Source of the DNA: an uncultured Bacteroidales bacterium
GTDB taxonomy: Bacteria > Bacteroidota > Bacteroidia > Bacteroidales > Paludibacteraceae
Assembly (NCBI GenBank): GCA_900321605.1
Contig: ONWR01000003.1
Coordinates: 1 to 64,000 of the forward strand
Length of the DNA stretch: 64,000 bases
Reading direction: 5' to 3'
Shown here: positions 62,333 to 64,000 of the stretch, piece by piece
How the letters are laid out: every line of letters starts with the position of its first letter
How positions within the stretch are numbered: the stretch's first letter is position 1
Notes under the pieces: generated by a model
Told to the model about the DNA's origin: nothing
Seen by the model: only the letters and a program-made list of their open reading frames with translations
The model's database searches: none
Made by a program: the position numbers and the translations under genes

Positions 62333-63493
62333 ATGAAAGAGTTAAAATGTCCCAAATGCGGCAACACGTTCAGCGTTGATGAAGCGGATTATGCCTTGCT
62401 GCTTAATCAGGTGAAAAACAGTGAGTTTGAGCAAGAGTTAGCTCGTCGGATCCATGAGTTAGAGCGTGCGCAGCAGGCTCGTCAGGAGGCGGAGTTGGCT
62501 TCTATCAAAGCGCAGTTATCCGAGCAAAAGAGCCGTTCGGAGCTTCAGTTGCAGACGATGCAGGCACAGTTACAACAAGCCGACCAGCAGAAACAGATTG
62601 CGGTCATGCAGTTACGCCAACAGGCTACCGAGGCATATGCCAAGAAAGAGCAAGAGTTGGCTGTCCTGCGCAATCAGATGGCGGAGCAAGTCAAGGCGCT
62701 GCAAGACCAAGTGGCGTATTACAAGGATATGAAACTGCGTCTGTCCACGAAGATGGTCGGAGAGACCCTCGAGCAGCATTGTGCTACCGAGTTCGCACGC
62801 ATCCGTCCGCTCTTCCCCTATGCGTATTTCGAGAAGGACAACGAGGTGGTGGAAGGTACGAAAGGCGATTTTGTCTTCCGTGACAGTTCAGACGACGGGG
62901 TGGAGTATATCTCCATCATGTTCGAGATGAAGAACGAGAACGATGAGACCGCCACCAAGCATAAGAACGAGGATTTCCTGACCAAGTTAGACGCCGACCG
63001 CCGCAAGAAAGGATGCGAGTATGCGGTCTTAGTCTCGCTCTTGGAGCCGGATAGCGATCTGTACAACGGCGGTATCGTCGATATGAGTCACCGTTATGAG
63101 AAGATGTACGTCATCCGTCCGCAGTTCTTTGTGCCGCTCATCACGCTCTTATGCCAGACGAGCCGGAAGAGCCTCGATGCCAAACGCGAGTTGGCGTTGG
63201 TCAAAGCGCAGCAGGTGGACGTAACGAATTTCGAAGAGAAACTGATGGCGTTCAAGGACGGTTTCGGACGCAATGTGCGGCTTGCCAATGAGCGGTTCCA
63301 AGATGCGATAGACGAGATAGACAAGACTATCGCTCACCTCACCAAGGTACGTGAGAACCTGATCAAATCGGGTGATAACCTCAATGCGGCGGATAAGAAA
63401 CTACAAGACGTGACCATCAAACGTCTCACGTACGGCAACCCGACCATGAAAGCTAAGTTCGAAGAGGCTCAAGCAAAGAGCAATCCTACCTGA
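62333..63493 (+). CDS. DUF2130 family coiled-coil protein with zinc-ribbon start
   Basis: A 386-aa cytoplasmic protein. A short CPKCGNTF motif at residues 5-12 suggests a half zinc ribbon. A long Gln/Glu/Lys coiled coil covers about 35-155, followed by the DUF2130 domain with a nuclease-like core (GTKGDFVFRD, then EMKNENDETATKHKNEDFL) and a C-terminal helical part. The fold resembles PD-(D/E)XK nucleases by the D...ExK pattern, but activity is not shown. ATG 62,333 directly follows the promoter. Its end overlaps feoB by 25 bases. Confidence 0.9.
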   Translation: MKELKCPKCGNTFSVDEADYALLLNQVKNSEFEQELARRIHELERAQQARQEAELASIKAQLSEQKSRSELQLQTMQAQLQQADQQKQIAVMQLRQQATEAYAKKEQELAVLRNQMAEQVKALQDQVAYYKDMKLRLSTKMVGETLEQHCATEFARIRPLFPYAYFEKDNEVVEGTKGDFVFRDSSDDGVEYISIMFEMKNENDETATKHKNEDFLTKLDADRRKKGCEYAVLVSLLEPDSDLYNGGIVDMSHRYEKMYVIRPQFFVPLITLLCQTSRKSLDAKRELALVKAQQVDVTNFEEKLMAFKDGFGRNVRLANERFQDAIDEIDKTIAHLTKVRENLIKSGDNLNAADKKLQDVTIKRLTYGNPTMKAKFEEAQAKSNPT

Positions 63494-64000
63494 TAGACGA
63501 TAAACGAGATCAGCCAAGCGAGGAAAAGGGAGTTGAAGACCGTGAACCACGCCCATTTTCTGCCTGCTTCGCGGTGCAGCGTAGCGATAGTGGCGATGCA
63601 GGGGAAATAGAGCAGTACGAACAGCATAAAACTGAAGGCGGTCAGCGGTGTGAAACCGGCGGAAGACAGATCGCCACCATAGAGAATCGCAAGGGTCGAG
63701 ACGATGGCTTCTTTGGCAGGCAGACCCGTGAGCAGGCAGACCGACATTTTCCAATCAAAGCCCAGCGGCGCCATGATCGGCGAGACAAACTGACCGATAG
63801 CAGCGAGGTACGAGTGCTCCAAGTCGTCCAAGTCCTGCGTCGGGAAATACTCCAATGCCCAGATGATGATCGATGCCCAGAGGATGACTGTGCAGATCTT
63901 CTGCAGATAGTCCGCCACGCGTTCCCAGATATGCGCAAGGGTGTTATGGAACCTCGGCATATGGAACTCCGGTAACTCGTTTACGGTGTCGTCGTTGTCC
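63469..64000 (-). CDS. feoB: Ferrous iron transport protein B, C-terminal part (5' end beyond window)
   Basis: The frame runs off the right edge; only the last 177 residues are seen. ELPEFHMPRFHNTLAHIWER and VADYLQKICTVILWASIIIWAL are typical of the second Gate region of FeoB, followed by GLPAKEAIVSTLAILYGG and TAFSFMLFVLLYFPCIATIATL. The usual FeoB membrane domain imports Fe2+ driven by a GTPase domain that lies outside the window. It is convergent with the DUF2130 gene. Confidence 0.93.
   Translation of the reverse strand, partial: DNDDTVNELPEFHMPRFHNTLAHIWERVADYLQKICTVILWASIIIWALEYFPTQDLDDLEHSYLAAIGQFVSPIMAPLGFDWKMSVCLLTGLPAKEAIVSTLAILYGGDLSSAGFTPLTAFSFMLFVLLYFPCIATIATLHREAGRKWAWFTVFNSLFLAWLISFIVYQVGLLFA

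Overview
The window is a chromosomal piece of a member of the Bacteroidales. Nearly every recognisable promoter has the Bacteroidetes form, a TTTGC-like -33 box, a 19-bp spacer and a TAnnTTTG -7 box. Shine-Dalgarno sites are mostly absent. The content fits a gut or rumen type: BspA-like leucine-rich-repeat proteins, type IX-secretion-like C-terminal tails, an ExbB/ExbD/ExbD cluster and pectin esterases. The host may be Prevotella- or Paludibacteraceae-like, but the genus is not settled by what I can see.

Layout. 0-1 kb: end of a DUF3987-type protein and an unknown small gene. 1-11 kb: pectin block, with an AraC-type propeller sensor divergent from a fused acetylesterase/pectin methylesterase, a second secreted protein, and a 42-codon small ORF after it. 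11-21 kb: membrane AraC regulator, MATE pump, PepD, an rRNA methyltransferase, UvrD/PcrA helicase, a split chromate transporter and uridine kinase. 21-24 kb: tRNA-Ser and an exbB-x-exbD-exbD operon. 24-36 kb: a secreted protein, then a minus-strand run (ribD, thioredoxin-like, K+/H+ antiporter, SDR epimerase, DEAD-box helicase, rhamnogalacturonan acetylesterase), prmC-recX, and a TPR/HTH lipoprotein. 36-60 kb: surface-protein region with three BspA-like proteins, three pairs of giant secreted repeat protein plus outer-membrane barrel, rfbC-rfbD, a DUF2461 gene and tRNA-Arg. 60-64 kb: RNase H, gapA, a DUF2130 protein and the end of feoB.

The most striking feature is not a gene. At least twenty islands of short tandem DNA repeats, nearly all with a 7-bp period but with many different unit sequences, lie between genes and inside genes in frame (prmC has four, ribD two, and the epimerase, the sensor and a BspA paralogue also carry them). 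A second layer of short palindromes (TCCGC...GCGGA) and of 16-25-bp units, one shared by the uvrD linker and a distant intergenic region, is spread the same way. Together they look like an actively spreading small-repeat system that tolerates insertion into conserved proteins.

How the genes work together. The two SGNH esterases and the pectinesterase would strip acetyl and methyl groups from pectin outside the cell, probably under the divergent sensor. ExbB/ExbD would energise TonB-dependent uptake. The giant secreted proteins each sit next to one member of a single family of outer-membrane barrels, suggesting surface adhesin and partner units analogous to, but different from, SprB/SprF.
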